A program made the translations under genes and the position numbers. Positions 43,649 through 56,580 of a stretch of DNA of 64,000 nt are shown one piece after another (the stretch's first letter is position 1; the number at the start of each line of letters is the position of its first letter). The stretch is taken from NCBI RefSeq assembly GCF_019059575.1, contig NW_024881782.1, positions 199,001 to 263,000 on the forward strand. Direction: 5' to 3'. Below the pieces are notes generated by a model. That model was not told the DNA's origin. It did no database searches and saw only the letters and a program-made list of their open reading frames with translations. Source of the stretch: Amphibalanus amphitrite (taxonomy: Eukaryota; Arthropoda; Thecostraca; Balanomorpha; Balanidae).

Positions 43649-44743
43649 GGCTACGATGTAATACACGTATGAGACAAGGTAGAATAACTCTGGGTGTTCT
43701 ACCCAAAAATATCAACTTCTAATCCAAAACCATAAACTCCAAAGCGTCGATTCTTTCCATGCCTACCAACCATGTACCTACTATTCCATTTCTTCAGTGG
43801 GGATACGAGTACACGTCTTAAGTGTAAGAGGTTCCGATACAATGCACATTGCACATCATTTACGACTTTGCATTTTTGACCACGGGCGACTAGCCATGCG
43901 CTGATACGTGCATAGCTGATAAGTGACGAAGACCTTTCACTGCTCCTTGCACAGATCACTTGTGATCTGAGGTGATTGGCGTATGAATCTGAAGAACCTA
44001 ATGAAGCAGAAGATTTTCATCCTGCATGGGCCGTATATGGTGGTAACCAGGACGCGGCGTCATATAAAAGAGTGTGCGTGCAGAGGCTGAAGACGAGGAG
44101 AACTAGGTCCGCCACCTAAGGTCCATGGCCCACCCAATGTGTCGGCCCCCAGGCAATGCCAGGAGTCAGTAAACGGATCTGCCTCGGAGTTGGCTGAGTC
44201 GTTTAGACTTGGCACCTTCCTAATTTCCAGCTTTAGCCAATGCCATTCGACTTCAGTTCAGCACCATCTGAGGGTTTGGACTGGGCATGTACATAGAGTG
44301 CAGCGTAAGGTCCGTTATCTTGCAAGGACGCTGCTGGCAGCGGCCATCACCAGGCACTAGTTCCATGACATGATATCTGCACCCGTCTCAAGTTAACGAT
44401 ATGTCAACAGTCTAAACAAAAGTCTGTATGTGGGTGTGGGTGTTTGTGGGAGAGGGGCAAAGCTACACTCATACAGCAGTCACCCAACGGCGCGGTGGTG
44501 TAAAGCTTGCGCCCCTCCCTCAGCCGTGTCTGCAACTCCGGGACTATAGGGGGTCGGCTAGCGAATTGGCAAAGGTTATGCATACCGGCATAGCTTCTGT
44601 GCTGTTTTCATCTCGTTAAAGATATAAATAGGCCATTAACAACTTATTTATCTACTTCATGCCATATTTCCGTTACAATACGACACACGAGTTATATCGT
44701 CACATCCGTAACGACTTTTAATGCCCCTCCCACCCAGATTGTG
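43649..44743. other. Intergenic, no gene seen
   Basis: Short open frames only, none with a recognisable domain. Confidence 0.4.
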
Positions 44744-44746
44744 TCA

Positions 44747-45642
44747 ATAGGGGAAGTTGGGGCAATGCCGGAGTTGGGGCAAAGCCGAAATTCGAGATAT
44801 TTCGAAAACCGTAAGACATGGATGCCACCTGTCAGTGATGCTCTGAAGCTTAAGTGACTACAATTATCGCATGTTTGTTACGAGTCGTCATTCGGAATGC
44901 TTCGGCTGTGAGGACACCAAGAGCGTTTTCAAGGTACGCGTTCCTTGTACTACATGCGCCTTTGAAGCTGCATTTCTTACTCATTATGCTACCGTTTGTC
45001 TGGCCAGTTCGGTCAAGTAATCTTCAGCATGTCTTTGCATAAGTGTGCTGCCTATTTGAAATTTATACGGCACGTTGAAAAGTTATGGGCCTGCAAATGA
45101 AAGTATGGCTGGCTGGGGTAATGCCGAAAACGTGCAATTACGCACGTTAAAGCACGCTACGTGGACTTTACTGCTGTAGAATAGCAACGCGAATTTTTAG
45201 TCACACAAATTACACTTTCAACCGACACAACGGCCTGTTACCTATAAGGAATTATTTACCTGGCATTTTCTTATTATATCACACAATTATAACTTCCAGT
45301 GTGCACCAAGCGTCCTCAAGCTCTTAAAACGCGTGTCAGCTTTGATAAATTCTGGATAAAGTTTGAGATAAAGTGGCAAAACATCAATGTCGGCATTCCC
45401 CGCAGATCATTTCTCCCATTTTCGGCTTTCCCCGCAGTCCGGGGCAACGCCGAAAAAGTCACTTCTTTGATATTTTTAGTTTGTGCGCTTAACGGTATGC
45501 GAATTCATCAAATGCGCCTGGTATGTTTGAAAGGTAAAAGACTGACCTCTCGAATGACGCCAACAAGAATAGCTCTTGCTGTCTACCTTGCGTGCTACGG
45601 GCGTCAGAAAAAAGTATTCGGCGTTCCCCAAACTTCCCCTAT
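44747..45642. mobile_element. MITE with ATAGGGGAAG ends
   Basis: ATAGGGGAAGTTGGGGCAAT at the left is matched by AACTTCCCCTAT-type sequence at the right, with TCA flanking both sides (44744-44746 and 45643-45645). Several GGGGCAA(T/C)GCCGAA words lie inside. The 3-base duplication hints at PIF/Harbinger but is weak evidence. No transposase; about 0.9 kb. Confidence 0.55.
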
Positions 45643-45989
45643 TCATTGTTTACGTCCTGGGGTTCAGTCATTTCTTTTGCTGAATAAGACGACTCATTGA
45701 AAACTAAATGGTCCTAATGAGAAAGCTTCGATCACTGATTTGAGCCCTCTGACTACATAGCCAGTCGTTCTAAGAGTTACGGTCTTGTATATATGTAGGT
45801 ACTAATGACGGTCTAAGCCACAGTGAGTGTAAATGAGCATACACGTATGCTGTTCATTGACCAAAATGATATTTTTGGTGCTCTCTTTTACCGCTGCACG
45901 TCGAATACCACTGCAACACATTCAGGCTTTGCGCATTTATATCCATTCATATGAAGTCATTTTTCCAAGTAAAATTAAAACTTCCAATG

Positions 45990-46440
45990 CAAGCTCGCGA
46001 TCCCTAAAAGTGGTCTGATATCGTTATTTCTGTCACTGCTAGATCCAGAACGGAGCAAATAATGATAAAATCGACCCCAAACCGTTGGCATGGTAACTTT
46101 GTCCCAACATAAAATAATGTTAATTTGGTCGATTTTCCGCTAAAATTGACCTTTTCATTTTGAATACGTGACCTCTAGAAATAGTTTGGTTTCGTTATTT
46201 TTGGCACAGATGGAATCAGAATGGACCAAATAATGGGAAAATTGACTCCCACCTGTTAGCATGGTAACTTTGTTCCAAAATAAAATAGCATTAATTTGGT
46301 CGATTTTTCGCTAAAACTGGCATTTTCATTTTGAATTCGCGACCCCTAGAAATCGTTTGATTTCACTATTTTTGGCACAGATGGAATCAGAATAGACCAA
46401 ATAATGGGAAAATCCACCCCCACCTAAAATTTGAAAAATT
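45990..46440. repeat. 171-base tandem repeat, about 2.5 units
   Basis: The marker phrase CG(C/T)GA(C/T)C(C/T)CTA(A/G)AA recurs at about 45997, 46168 and 46339, a 171-base step. Each unit holds GATGGAATCAGAAT-like and TTAATTTGGTCGATTTT-like blocks and differs by scattered substitutions. Confidence 0.75.
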
Positions 46441-46464
46441 GACCCAAAAATGGGTACCCCTATT

Positions 46465-46690
46465 CTGCAGTCTGAAGTCTCGGACAGACTGCGTCCCGTC
46501 CATGATCCTGCAGTCTGTAGTCTTGGACAGACTGCGTCCCCGTCCATGATCCTGCAATATGCAGCCTGCGTCCCCGTCCATGATGCTGCAGTCTGCAGTC
46601 TCTGACAGACTGCGTCTCCGTCCATGATTCTGCAGTCTCTCGGAGACTGCGTCCCTGTCCATGATTCTGCAGTCTGCAGTCTCCCGGAGA
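46465..46690. repeat. ~44-base minisatellite, about 5 units
   Basis: Units of the form CTGCAGTCTGCAGTCTCGGA followed by CAGACTGCGTCCCCGTCCAT and GAT. Some units are shortened. The minus-strand open frames across it encode a repeated SWTGTQSV-like peptide, which I take as a repeat artefact, not a gene. Confidence 0.8.
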
Positions 46691-48148
46691 CGGCTGCGGG
46701 CCGCTCTGGTGGTGTTTACGAGCCGTCTCGGGGTGCGAAGGGCGCCGCGCCGCCGCCGCCGTCAGTTCGTTGCACCGCGTCTGAGAGAAGCTGACGGCGG
46801 CCCGCACAAGGTCACGGGGGGGGGGGGGTGAGGGGGTTGATCACGGCGGTTCATGCACGACGCTGGCCTCCCCTCCCCACCTGTTCTCTCCTCTCCCCCC
46901 CCTCGGCGAGCATGGTAACGGTCGGTCAAGAAACGATGCTAAGAGGAACTGCACGTCTTGGGGGACAAAAGGAGGAGGAGTTAGAGATGGGGGAGGATTG
47001 AGGGAGAGGAGGAAAAGAGCTAACAGAGGGAGAGAGTGATGGGAGGAAACGATGGGAGACTCCGTGGCAGGAAATACTGAGAGAGGATGCAGGCAAAGTG
47101 AGACTGCCGATGGGTTGAATGGCAGAGGACGGAGGGTGCTTGAATATGTTTCTGTTTGTGGTAAGACTTCTCTATCACCGATACCGACGTGTACGGTGTC
47201 TGATTACAAAACACATTGGATATGAATCTAAATAAGACAAAATATGAAGTTAGTTAATTATGGAGTATGGTAGCCTAAGCTTAACAAGGCAAGCATTGGC
47301 TAGGATTTGAAAGAAAGCGTGCTTTTATGGGCAAAATGCACATGTTCAATAATTATGGCATCATTAAAATATGGATTGCTTATGGTATGAAATAAACAAT
47401 CATGTATTATTATTATTATTGTTATTATTTCCACATGTGCTGAGAGGCGTACTTACGCTGCGGAAGTAGCCGATAATGGCGAAAACCTCCCTGCACTGAT
47501 ATTTCTCCCGCTGCCGATTGGAGCCTTGTTGCACCTCTCCGGACTCTGATTAGGATTAAGGCATAATTTCATAGAAAGAATGAACAGCTATGTTGACTTT
47601 TAGACCGCAATAGATGCTAATGCCGTTCGCCTATGCATATTACCTGATAACTAATCCTAAATACCAAATACCAGTAAAAAACACATTGCAAGAGAGCCAT
47701 GCATACTGTGAGTGTGTCGCCCACAAATCATGATTTACGAGTAAATCATGCATAATTGTACCCATGCACGCTATCGGCTACGATTCGCTATCTGCTGGTC
47801 CAAAGGAAAACATGCTGTGGAAGATGTGGCGATAAATATTTTCCTCGTGCAGGGAAACCCACACTTCCTCAATGGCCACAAAATAAGCAGTTGTCATGTG
47901 GCAATGGTGGCCCGCGCTGTGGTTTCAGCCACATGTGCAGTTTTTCCAGCGTTATTAACATAATCAGTTTTTGTCAGCGATAAGCCCCCAGTGCGTCAAC
48001 AAGCGGTGTTTAGATGGATTACACCAGCCGCTGGCAAAGAAACAACTACCAAAGACGGACACGTTTATGTATTGTATTAACGTATGTCAACGCGCCTTGC
48101 TATAGAATTACATACATTGCTGCTCCGTGGCTTCTTAGCTCAAAATGG
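46691..48148. other. Intergenic, no gene seen
   Basis: A GC-rich start with a G-run at 46817, purine-rich GGGAGGA sequence at about 46970-47060, a short ATT repeat at 47406-47430, then AT-rich DNA. No supported gene. Confidence 0.4.
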
Positions 48149-49099
48149 TTAACCCTCGCCCGTAAACGGCGATCTGCCACCTTCGCCCATGCAGGGGGGG
48201 GGGGGTTGGTGCGACCCCCCCTTGGCGTTTGAAAACGGAGCGTCGTAGAGCTTAGCGGAAAAGACCAACGGATTGCTCTCGCCGAGATCTCGCGATTGGT
48301 GGTATATTTTTTTGGTCCTAGGTCAACATTTGACCTACTTTTGACCGGTCAAAGGTCAAATTTTCGGAAAAATAGACTTTTTTCAACTTTCCGCGGCGAT
48401 TGCGGCAAAACGGTGGAAGATATCGACTTGAAACCTTCACTATCGTGTTCCTTGATCAATTCTCTATCGTTTGGTATGTATTTCGTTTCCCTAGCTCTAA
48501 AAAATGGCGCGTTGGGAGCGCCGGTAGTCGGCAAGGTCACAGTCGGCGGCAGAAATTCGAAAAATCAAAATTTAAATTTTTGAAATCTGATTGTATTTTT
48601 GGATTTGGAAGGTCCATTTGCTCCCTATAGAAGCTAATATTGCTGCATATTCCCATTGAGGTGACAAGAATTAGCAAAATAGTGGTTCGGGCGCTTTTCA
48701 AAAATAGTACCGGACGCTGTTCCTCTTGTGACGTCATAGCTCCGTGACCTGACCTGACCCGGTCAAGTTTCTTATACCATATGATAGCCAATACTTGCCC
48801 CAACATGCATGGGAAGTTTCATCACGATCCATCAACCGATGTCCGTACCACCGGCAGGAAACCTCGGGCGTTGGCACTCAGTTTGTGAAAATCCGGCCGG
48901 AGGCTGTTCCCTTTGTGACGTCATAACTCCGTGACCTGACATGACCCGGTCAATTTTTTTTTATCAAAAGATGCGCAAGGTTTGCCCCATAAGGTACCCA
49001 AAATTTGGCGGCGCTGCGCGCCGCCGTTTTTGCACTATTTCCGAAAAACCTCAGGGGGGGGGGTTGCACCAACCCCCCCCCTACATGGGCGAGGGTTAA
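48149..49099. mobile_element. TTAA/poly-G element, copy H
   Basis: TTAA at 48149-48152 and 49096-49099 with inverted ends CCCTCGCCCGT and CATGGGCGAGGG. A G-run then C-run lies at the left (about 48194-48224) and again at the right (about 49053-49081). The interior has GACCTGACCTGACCCGGTCA twice and CGGCGCTGCGCGCCGCCG, resembling copy A. Non-coding, about 0.95 kb. Confidence 0.75.
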
Positions 49100-50557
49100 C
49101 TTGAAGCTTACAATGAAACTCTTGAACACAACTGACAAATATTGCATGCATGCAGATGGCGAACCTTCGGATATTCCAGCTATGAATGTCTCCATTCACA
49201 ACTCCTCCCAGCTGCCTGATGCTCATTTCGGTGATCGTATATAAAAGCATATACCGAACAGGAGCCGTCTCCTCTCCCCGTCTCCTGAAACCGTCGGACC
49301 GTTCTTTTGCGCTGCCAGCTCTACGGCCGCCGAATTTTGCACACGGAGCGGCGGCCGTTAGCGCGGTTTTAGTGCGAATTGCCGGCAATGCCCATGCACC
49401 CGGCGTCGGCGTATAGCCAATCGCGGAGTGATCTGGTGCGGCAGATTGCTGTTATCATCAAACCTCCGCGGGCAGAGTTGTTTATGAGGCCCTCGGGGCG
49501 GGACAGCGATGGACCGATGCATGCCGCCGCCTCCCGCGCTGCCCCGGCGGCTATTTAGACTGTTCGGCTCCTCCTATTGGAGAGGGGTGGGGGGGGGACG
49601 GAAGGGGTTCTCTGTGTTCTCATCACCCCGCTGTCTCCCCAAGTATTCTCTCCCTGCGTTCCCCGTCTCCCGCTGTCTCCGCGGCACCTGAGACCAGTCC
49701 CAGTCGACACCACAAACAATCAGCACAGCCAAACAGTCAACGAGGTGACGACGCCGTCGTTATGTTCTTTTTGTGAGCAGCTTGTCTGCACAGCGGGGCT
49801 CGGCCAAAAGCTGGGAAGCGGCGCAGCGGTAGCTCGCAGCTCCAGTAAGCGGTCGCCGCACGTCGCCGCTTCTGAGCCTCACCAGTCGCCGATCAATATG
49901 CGCAAAAATTATCCGCGTTGTTCGCGGCCGCTGACTGTGGAATGTTAAGCCGTCGAGCGCTGTTCTCGGGCCGTGTCTGACGCCGCCGCCGGTTTTTTCT
50001 GGCCTTCTCGTGATCAGGTGCGCACACAATTCCAACTTTGTTCACGCTAATCGTATGCGATCGGGACTTTTTAGTAAACAATGCTTGGCATTTTTTACTA
50101 ATCCCGATTATAATATAAATACGGCGGGCGGCGGGGCGTTTTGGCCGGCCGTCTCTGGGCTGCGGGCCGCTCGTTCCCACGCGTGAATGGCGCCGCGACA
50201 AAGCCGAGAGACGGGTCGGGCCGCTGAATACGGCATCACGAATAAAGAGCAGCGCTGGGCGGCGCCGGCGGCGGCGGCGAGGCGGGGCAGGTAGGGAGCG
50301 ATCCCACCTGCCCCCCGGCCCCGCTCAGTGCCATGCCGCAGCCCGGAGAGTGTGCAGCCACCAGCAATTAGAAGCACATCGCCGCGCCGCTGCAAGTGAA
50401 CAGACTCACTGGGACGAGAGTGGCCGGAGCAGGCCGAGAGTGAGTGAGCGAGCCGTGCGCGCCGGGAGGACAGGCGAGAGACTGCGTGGCGCGGCGCGAG
50501 AATCATCCCGCAGAACTGCGCTCCGTGATTCGTGATCCGTGACTCGTGATCCGTGAT
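49100..50557 (+). promoter_or_regulatory. CpG-rich promoter-like region
   Basis: TATATAAAAG occurs at 49238-49247 and TATAATATAAAT at 50109-50120, both followed by CpG-rich sequence. The second is about 440 bases before the ATG at 50558, consistent with a TSS near 50145 and a GC-rich 5' UTR. Open frames in the block on both strands look like composition artefacts. Confidence 0.3.
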
Positions 50558-50649
50558 ATGTTGGGGTTTGACGGAACGGGTGGCGGTCGGAGCGTGGCCT
50601 ACAGCAGTGCGACCTACTGGCCGGCCGGCGGCGGAGGCGGCTTCCCATG
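50558..50649 (+). CDS. Candidate first coding exon, unidentified gene
   Basis: The ATG opens 30 codons plus two bases before CCATG|GTGAGA, a good donor. The peptide is Gly- and Tyr-rich (MLGFDGTGGG at the start, SSATYWPAGGGGGF later), like N-termini of some developmental transcription factors, but I recognise no family. The CpG-rich leader and donor support a real first exon. Downstream exons were not found within the window. Confidence 0.35.
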
Positions 50650-51887
50650 GTGAGAGGAGGGGTGTGTGTGTCTAGTGCGTGGCTCCCCACTGCGCCACGT
50701 GCGTGGCCCGCCACAAAGGTGTGGGAGAACGACCTCGCACCGGTGCCCTCGCTGTACAAAGGTGACGGCCACTGCCGCGCTGCAAAGGGTGCTCTATTTT
50801 ATGATCCCTGATTCACTGCACGAACTGCTTATTCACTGAAGTCTGTTTATTCATCTTTTTACTAGATTTGAATTAAGATTGACATTATGTGTGGCATGCT
50901 TACGTTTCCGGTTAGATGTTAGCAGGATTTACTAGTGTGCGTATCATATTTTTTTCTTCAAATACCTGTCCAATGTCCATTTATAATGGTATGTTGCGCC
51001 TGGCAGCCTCGCTATATTTGACTAAAAGCATGCTGAGATCAAGAAATAACAATAACATCAAAAATCACTCAACCTTCACGATTAAAGTTGACGTTCACTT
51101 ACGTAATAATCCAATCTACAAGCACGCAAATGCACCTTGCCCTGCTTTTTGTGTGATAAAACAGCACGCCATCTAAATTAGCTTACATAGATTTTTGAAA
51201 CACTTCCCATATCATGCGTCTACCCAGTCAAAATAGTCACGCATAGGTATATGCGAATCACAAAACTTTTCACTGCGTTGTGGTGTTGACTGTTGGATGA
51301 CTTTTCGACTGCATATGCCGAGTCCCTGCTCTGATACAGACGCCGACCAAGGGCACACCTCTCGGTCCTCTCCGGTCCCGTCTCCTGCCGGTCGCGTTCC
51401 CGTGTGACACGCAAAGTGCGTGCGTGCCGACGATCGTTTACATATTCATGAAATGCCGGACGGTCGGCCAGCCGGCGACCGCGCCGCGCGATAAGACATT
51501 TTTGGCGCGGCTCCGCATTAGGCGCTGTGTCGCATTAGGGCGCGGTGCGGCGTGTCGCGGCGCGGCGCGGCGGTGGCGGCGCGGCCGGCCGCCGGCGGTG
51601 GGCGGTGACACAAGTCCCGCCCCGTCCACCGTGGGCGCCCAATCACGCGACACGGCCATATCGCCAATCATTAGACTTTCTTTAATTGTCACTCGTTATA
51701 ACTGATTAATCACGTGACATTTCTCAGATAGCCATCGGAGATAAAATGTCCAGAGAAAGGAACATAAATTCTCGGAGCTAATGAGTGCCGTTGAAAGCGT
51801 GGTCGCCTTGGGTGACTGCGACACTGGAATGACAATCACGCCGACTGACGGACAGAAATGCGATGACCAACTTATGACCGATTGCCA
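50650..51887. other. Intron or intergenic, no gene seen
   Basis: If the exon at 50558-50649 is real this is its intron. It contains a CpG-rich patch at 51430-51640 and otherwise AT-rich sequence. Confidence 0.35.
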
Positions 51888-52160
51888 GACTGCTGAGACG
51901 ACGGACGGACGGACAGGTGAACTGACGGACAGACGGACAGACGGGCAGACAGACAAACGTTCAAACGGACGGACGAACAAACAAACAGACGGACAGACAG
52001 ACGAACAGACAGACGAACAGACAGACAGACGGACAGACTGACGGACTGAGTGACCGACAGACTGACAGGTGGACAGAAGAGCAAACGGACTGACAGACTG
52101 ACAGAAAGACAGACAGTCAGACAGACAGGCAGACGAACAGACGGACAGACTGATAACCGT
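51888..52160. repeat. Degenerate (GACA/GACG)n tetranucleotide array
   Basis: Runs of GACGGACGGACAGACAGACG-type tetramers with interruptions. All six frames stay partly open across it, which explains the Arg/Thr/Asp-rich open frames there. Confidence 0.85.
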
Positions 52161-55100
52161 CTATCTATTGCCGAATGACTGTCGGACTGATTGACTGATG
52201 ACTGTCGGACTGGACTGAAATGTCTAAATGATAGATTAAACAGGATGACGTCATGATGGTTGACGAGCCAGTGCACCGAGAGACAACGGATTAATAATGG
52301 ATTATGGCTGATTATGGTCTGACATCAGCACGACAATGGGACGTTCACCACGGGATGACACACTGACGTCAGGCCGATGATATGGTGATGTGACGAAAAT
52401 TGAATATCTGACTGCCGAATGGCCACCCAACTGAGAGTCTCGCAAACTGACATGGTGAATCGAATAATTTACTTTAAAAGCAAATTTTACCACAAGGTTA
52501 TTTTCATCCAATTCCACATCAAGTTGAGTTTAGAGCCGATGTCAAAATGAAAGCCAAGACGTCACCCCCTTGCGTTTCACGACCCCTAGAAGAGGCTAGA
52601 GCACCAGGCCACCGTCCAGCCCCGAGCACCCTCCCTCGTCAGCAGTCGAGCCCCCCCCCCCCATCTCTCCGTCACCCCTGCACGAAGTCACGCTGTCAGG
52701 TCCCGGGGCGGAGCGCACCCGCCTCTCGGACGTACACACCGCGGCGGCGCCGCGTCCCTGTTTGGCCGACCGACCAGAGACTCGGCGGAAAACAGCCGGA
52801 TTTGCATGCAGTATCGCCGTCGTGCGAATACATTATGCGAAAAACACTGCAGTGGCCGCACGCAGCGCGCGCGCTCGTACGGAGATGCGCCGCGCTGGAC
52901 CACGGTCACCGTCGCATAAACGCGGCGGTGGCCGTGGCTATAGGCGCCGAGAAGGTAGCTAGAGAGAAAAGGGAGCCCCCGAGGCCGCTCCAGTGATTCG
53001 CTCCAGTAGGCCACTGGCAGTCAGCAGGGCTGGCCGTCCGGCTGTGTCTTACACGCTGTGACATATCGGAGGCGACGGGTGACCCTGGGAAGGGACAGTG
53101 ACCACGGTCGCACGGACGGAGCCCCAGGCCGCGCGACAGTGCGCCGGCCGGCCGGACGGACGGGCCGATGCATATGCCATGAGAGTTCCCGGTAGGCCGC
53201 CGCTACGGCGAATCGTATGTGATTGTGCCGATTGTACACGTGCTAGGGGTGCCGCTTCGGCCGCTGGATCTGGCGCAGGGCCAGCGTCGCCCGTCCGACG
53301 CCGCTCGACTTCAGACAAAGGCGGCGCACAGGGGAGGGATGACGCCTAAATCTGTCGAACTGGGGCTGGTCATGAATGCGGTGGGATGAGGCATTAAAAA
53401 ATCCAGTCGAATGGTTCTCTGGTGCATTATAACAGTCCAAAAATAGTCGGTACAAATGACATCAGAAGGTAGCTGAAGTCGAATCCAACATCCAGCTGGC
53501 ATACGAATAAGCAAAAAACATTCTTATTTGACGCCAAATATCGTGTTTCACGTGTCCTTGCTAATAGCGATTATTTGAAGTTCAGGGTCAAGCAAGCCAC
53601 TAACATTCGATATCCGGATATTGGGGGCCTTTTGATGTCAGAATCCCCTTCAAAGTTTGTGAACGAAATGACGAGTTCCGTCCTCGCCAGCGACTGAATG
53701 GAGCGGCATCAAATTTCGGCCGTAACCCCCGTCGTGAGTTCATCCACCTTGAAACATAAAACCCTCTAGGCCGCGTACCCTGTCCTTTCCCAGTCTATTG
53801 TGCGCCTTCCATATCCGCTCAGAGATGATATTCCGGTCCATAAAAAGTCGAAACTTAACATGAAGACCACGGCGGTATAGTCGTAGAGTGCTGTCAAATG
53901 TCGATCTCACCAAGAGCTTGCGCTGGCTGATATCCACCTACGTCGCATTGACGTCTCTCATTTGAATTCGTATGCAGCCGATGGGCCTCTACCGGCGCTC
54001 ATAAACGTGTCGATATCTCGGCAAATCATGGCGGGCTCCATTTCCATGCAGCCTTCATGGTTCACCCGCGGCGGGCGATTTCTGCTTCCACTCTGCTCCA
54101 ACACCATCCACTGCGCATGCGCCTCCTCTCGGCGCCAATTATGTGCACCGCCGGGGGCTGGCATTATCCTGCATCCTCCAGTAATTCATGGCGCACCAAT
54201 GGGCATCTCGGCTTTCCAAGGGGCGCCACGCCGCGAGGGCGTGCAGCTCTCGGACGCCGCAGAGTGCAGGCGTGCATCGCGCCTCCGCCTGCGCCGGCAG
54301 CCCGCGGCTACGCCATCAAGGACGCCAGAGAGAGACGCGGAGCCGACAACGAACGGCGGAACAGAGAGCATGACTGCATGGCAGAGCGAGCCACGATCGA
54401 TCTGTGCATTGAGAACGGCCGCAGCGGTGCCTGGGTTTCGCCAGTCAGCCGACACCGAACGTGAATGCCGTCAAGGATGTTTGCGAGGCTGGACGTGGCT
54501 TGCTGTGCAAATTTGGAAGCTGTTGAGGGTTTGGGGAAATCACAGCAAGGTCATGGAAGGCGGTGAACTGTTCTGTCTGAAGACGCTCTGCGAGCAAGTT
54601 CTTCACATAATGCTCAGAATGCACAGAATGCTTACATTTGCCAACCCATTCTAGCATTTCGCTCGTCTTCCTTGCACACCTTTGCAGTGCTGCTAATCTT
54701 TGCTGTATACGAACACGCAGTACCCGCGTCCTGCCGTTGACCTCTCCTGCGTCACTCTCGCCACCGTTAAGACAATCGTGGCACGGGGGCGGCGATCGGC
54801 GGCGCGGGGCGCCCCCGGCATCGCCATCTTGGTCTTGATGCCATCGATGCAGCGGCTGATACCTGCATCCGGGTGCGACGCGCTGTCGTCCCGTCGACTG
54901 TCGCTCGAACCTGTGACGTCATCAGTAGCGCCGGCAAAACTCTGCCGCGAATCACGGCAGAACGGGGAGTGCTGACGTGCCGCGCCGCGAACGCCTACGA
55001 GGAAATGATGGCCGATAGACGCGGCACACACGAACAGCGGGGGTCACCCCACACGATATTGCTTTCCTCTGATTGTTCAGAGCGTGTCGCACATTGACTA

Positions 55101-56469
55101 TGGGCACGAAAAGCCTTGACAAGCCGAGCGCCAGGCGCGCGCCGACATGCAAATGTGCGACACATGGTGTCCAGGTGGCGCAACTACCCTTTGAAACCGA
55201 CTGATAAAAAACCGGCGCCGTCATTAGCGAGCGTGATGCGGTGTCGTCTGACCTAAAATGCCTAACGCGACAGTGTGCCCAGTGAACTGCGAATCTCGGG
55301 CTTATGGCGCTTCTTTACATTCAATCCAGAGATATAAATGATTCTAGAAGCGCGCGGCCTTGGCGGCGTCGGTCCGAGCCGGGCCGGCGGTGGGCATCAG
55401 AAGGTCCGAGAGGCCGTTAATGCTGGCGATACCATCGGAGCTGCACTTGGCTCGTGTGCCGGGGGCGTCTAAAAAATCACCGGTTCGTCCCGCTGGCAGC
55501 TGGAGGGCCGCACAAATCGGGCCTCACTCCAGTGAGGGAGGAGTTTTACAGTCAGCACGGGCCTCCGAGGGATCCGCAGGTCACTACAGGTTACCACGGG
55601 TCAGCAGAGGTTACCAACAGGTCACCACAAGGTCCCCTGAGGTCCTGAGGGACTTAGTTCACAGTTGGGTCAATATGGGGACAGGATATTGACCAATCGA
55701 TTCGTCAAAATGACCAGAATAGTAAAAACAGGCTGCGTTTCACTGCTTAGCCCAGATCACCACGCTCTTGATTTTCTGCGTTTTCTCTGTTTGCGCTTGT
55801 CACAGCCCACACGTAGCCTGTCCTCAAATCAGACCCGTGCTGTCTCCTACGCACTGACCCTTCCACACTGATCTCAAACACACCCCATCACAGCGACAAA
55901 CACGAAACACAAACCGACTCCTCCATTCCGCCTCCATCCACACCACACGCCCTCACTGTCTCTCGACCCGTCCTCGTGCCAGCTCACTACCATTACCACC
56001 GACAGCAGCCCGGCAGGAGGAGGGGCAGACACGGAGCAGGTCCTAACCAGTACTGGCCCCGCCGAGCCGAGCCGGTCTGCCATTCAGCACGGCCTATCCC
56101 AAGAGCGTGTCGTGACACCGGCCTTGCCGCGGGCCATGCAAACAGGTCTAAAATTCTCCATCTCATCGGAACAAGACAAACCAGATTTCTGAATGACTCG
56201 CCCCGGGAGCGTACCGGTCTGGCGGCCGTAGTACGCGGCAGCAGCCGGTCCAACCGGCCCGACCAGCCTGCCGAGCGGGTCGGCCCCGCTGCCCGCCCGC
56301 CCGCCTCCCCCGGTGGGCGCCGGTTTCCGCGTCAGGAGCAGACACCACGCGCGCACGGCCGCCGTGCATTTGCATAGCCGGTCGGCGGCAGCCAAGGTTC
56401 GTCTGGCAGCGGGCGGTGCCGTTGTTGAGCGTCCGACCGGAACGGATCAGAGTTAGACCGGCAGGCGGG
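52161..56469. other. Long region without a convincing gene
   Basis: Alternating GC-rich patches (52550-53350, 54080-54480, 54720-55000, 56000-56400) and AT-rich DNA. A C-run lies at 52652. A degenerate AGGT(C/T)ACCAC tandem repeat of about 10-12 bases occurs at 55576-55652. Open frames up to 230 codons occur, but none carries a known motif and most overlap rivals in other frames. Confidence 0.35.
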
Positions 56470-56580
56470 CCGCGGAGGCGCCCACTGAGGCCGGTAGGTC
56501 GGCCGAAAAGGCTCCCACTGAGGCCAGTAGGTTGGCCGAGGAGGCGCCCACTGAGGTGTGGGTCGGTAGGAGAAGGCGCC
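56470..56580. repeat. ~33-base minisatellite, about 3 units
   Basis: Repeats of GAGGCGCCCACTGAGGCCGG followed by TAGGTCGGCC. On the minus strand a 205-codon frame crosses it and shows a repeated RPTYxPQWxP peptide. Without flanking support I treat this as a minisatellite by-product. Confidence 0.6.

Noticed and set aside
46326-46807. Minus-strand frames with repeated SWTGTQSV-type peptides
   Set aside because: They only translate the 44-base minisatellite and shift frame between units.
51696-52276. Long Ser/Val/Cys-rich frames
   Set aside because: Produced by the degenerate GACA/GACG tetranucleotide array.
53962-54654. 230-codon plus-strand frame
   Set aside because: No recognisable domain, overlapped by open frames in other phases, and composition follows the local GC patch.
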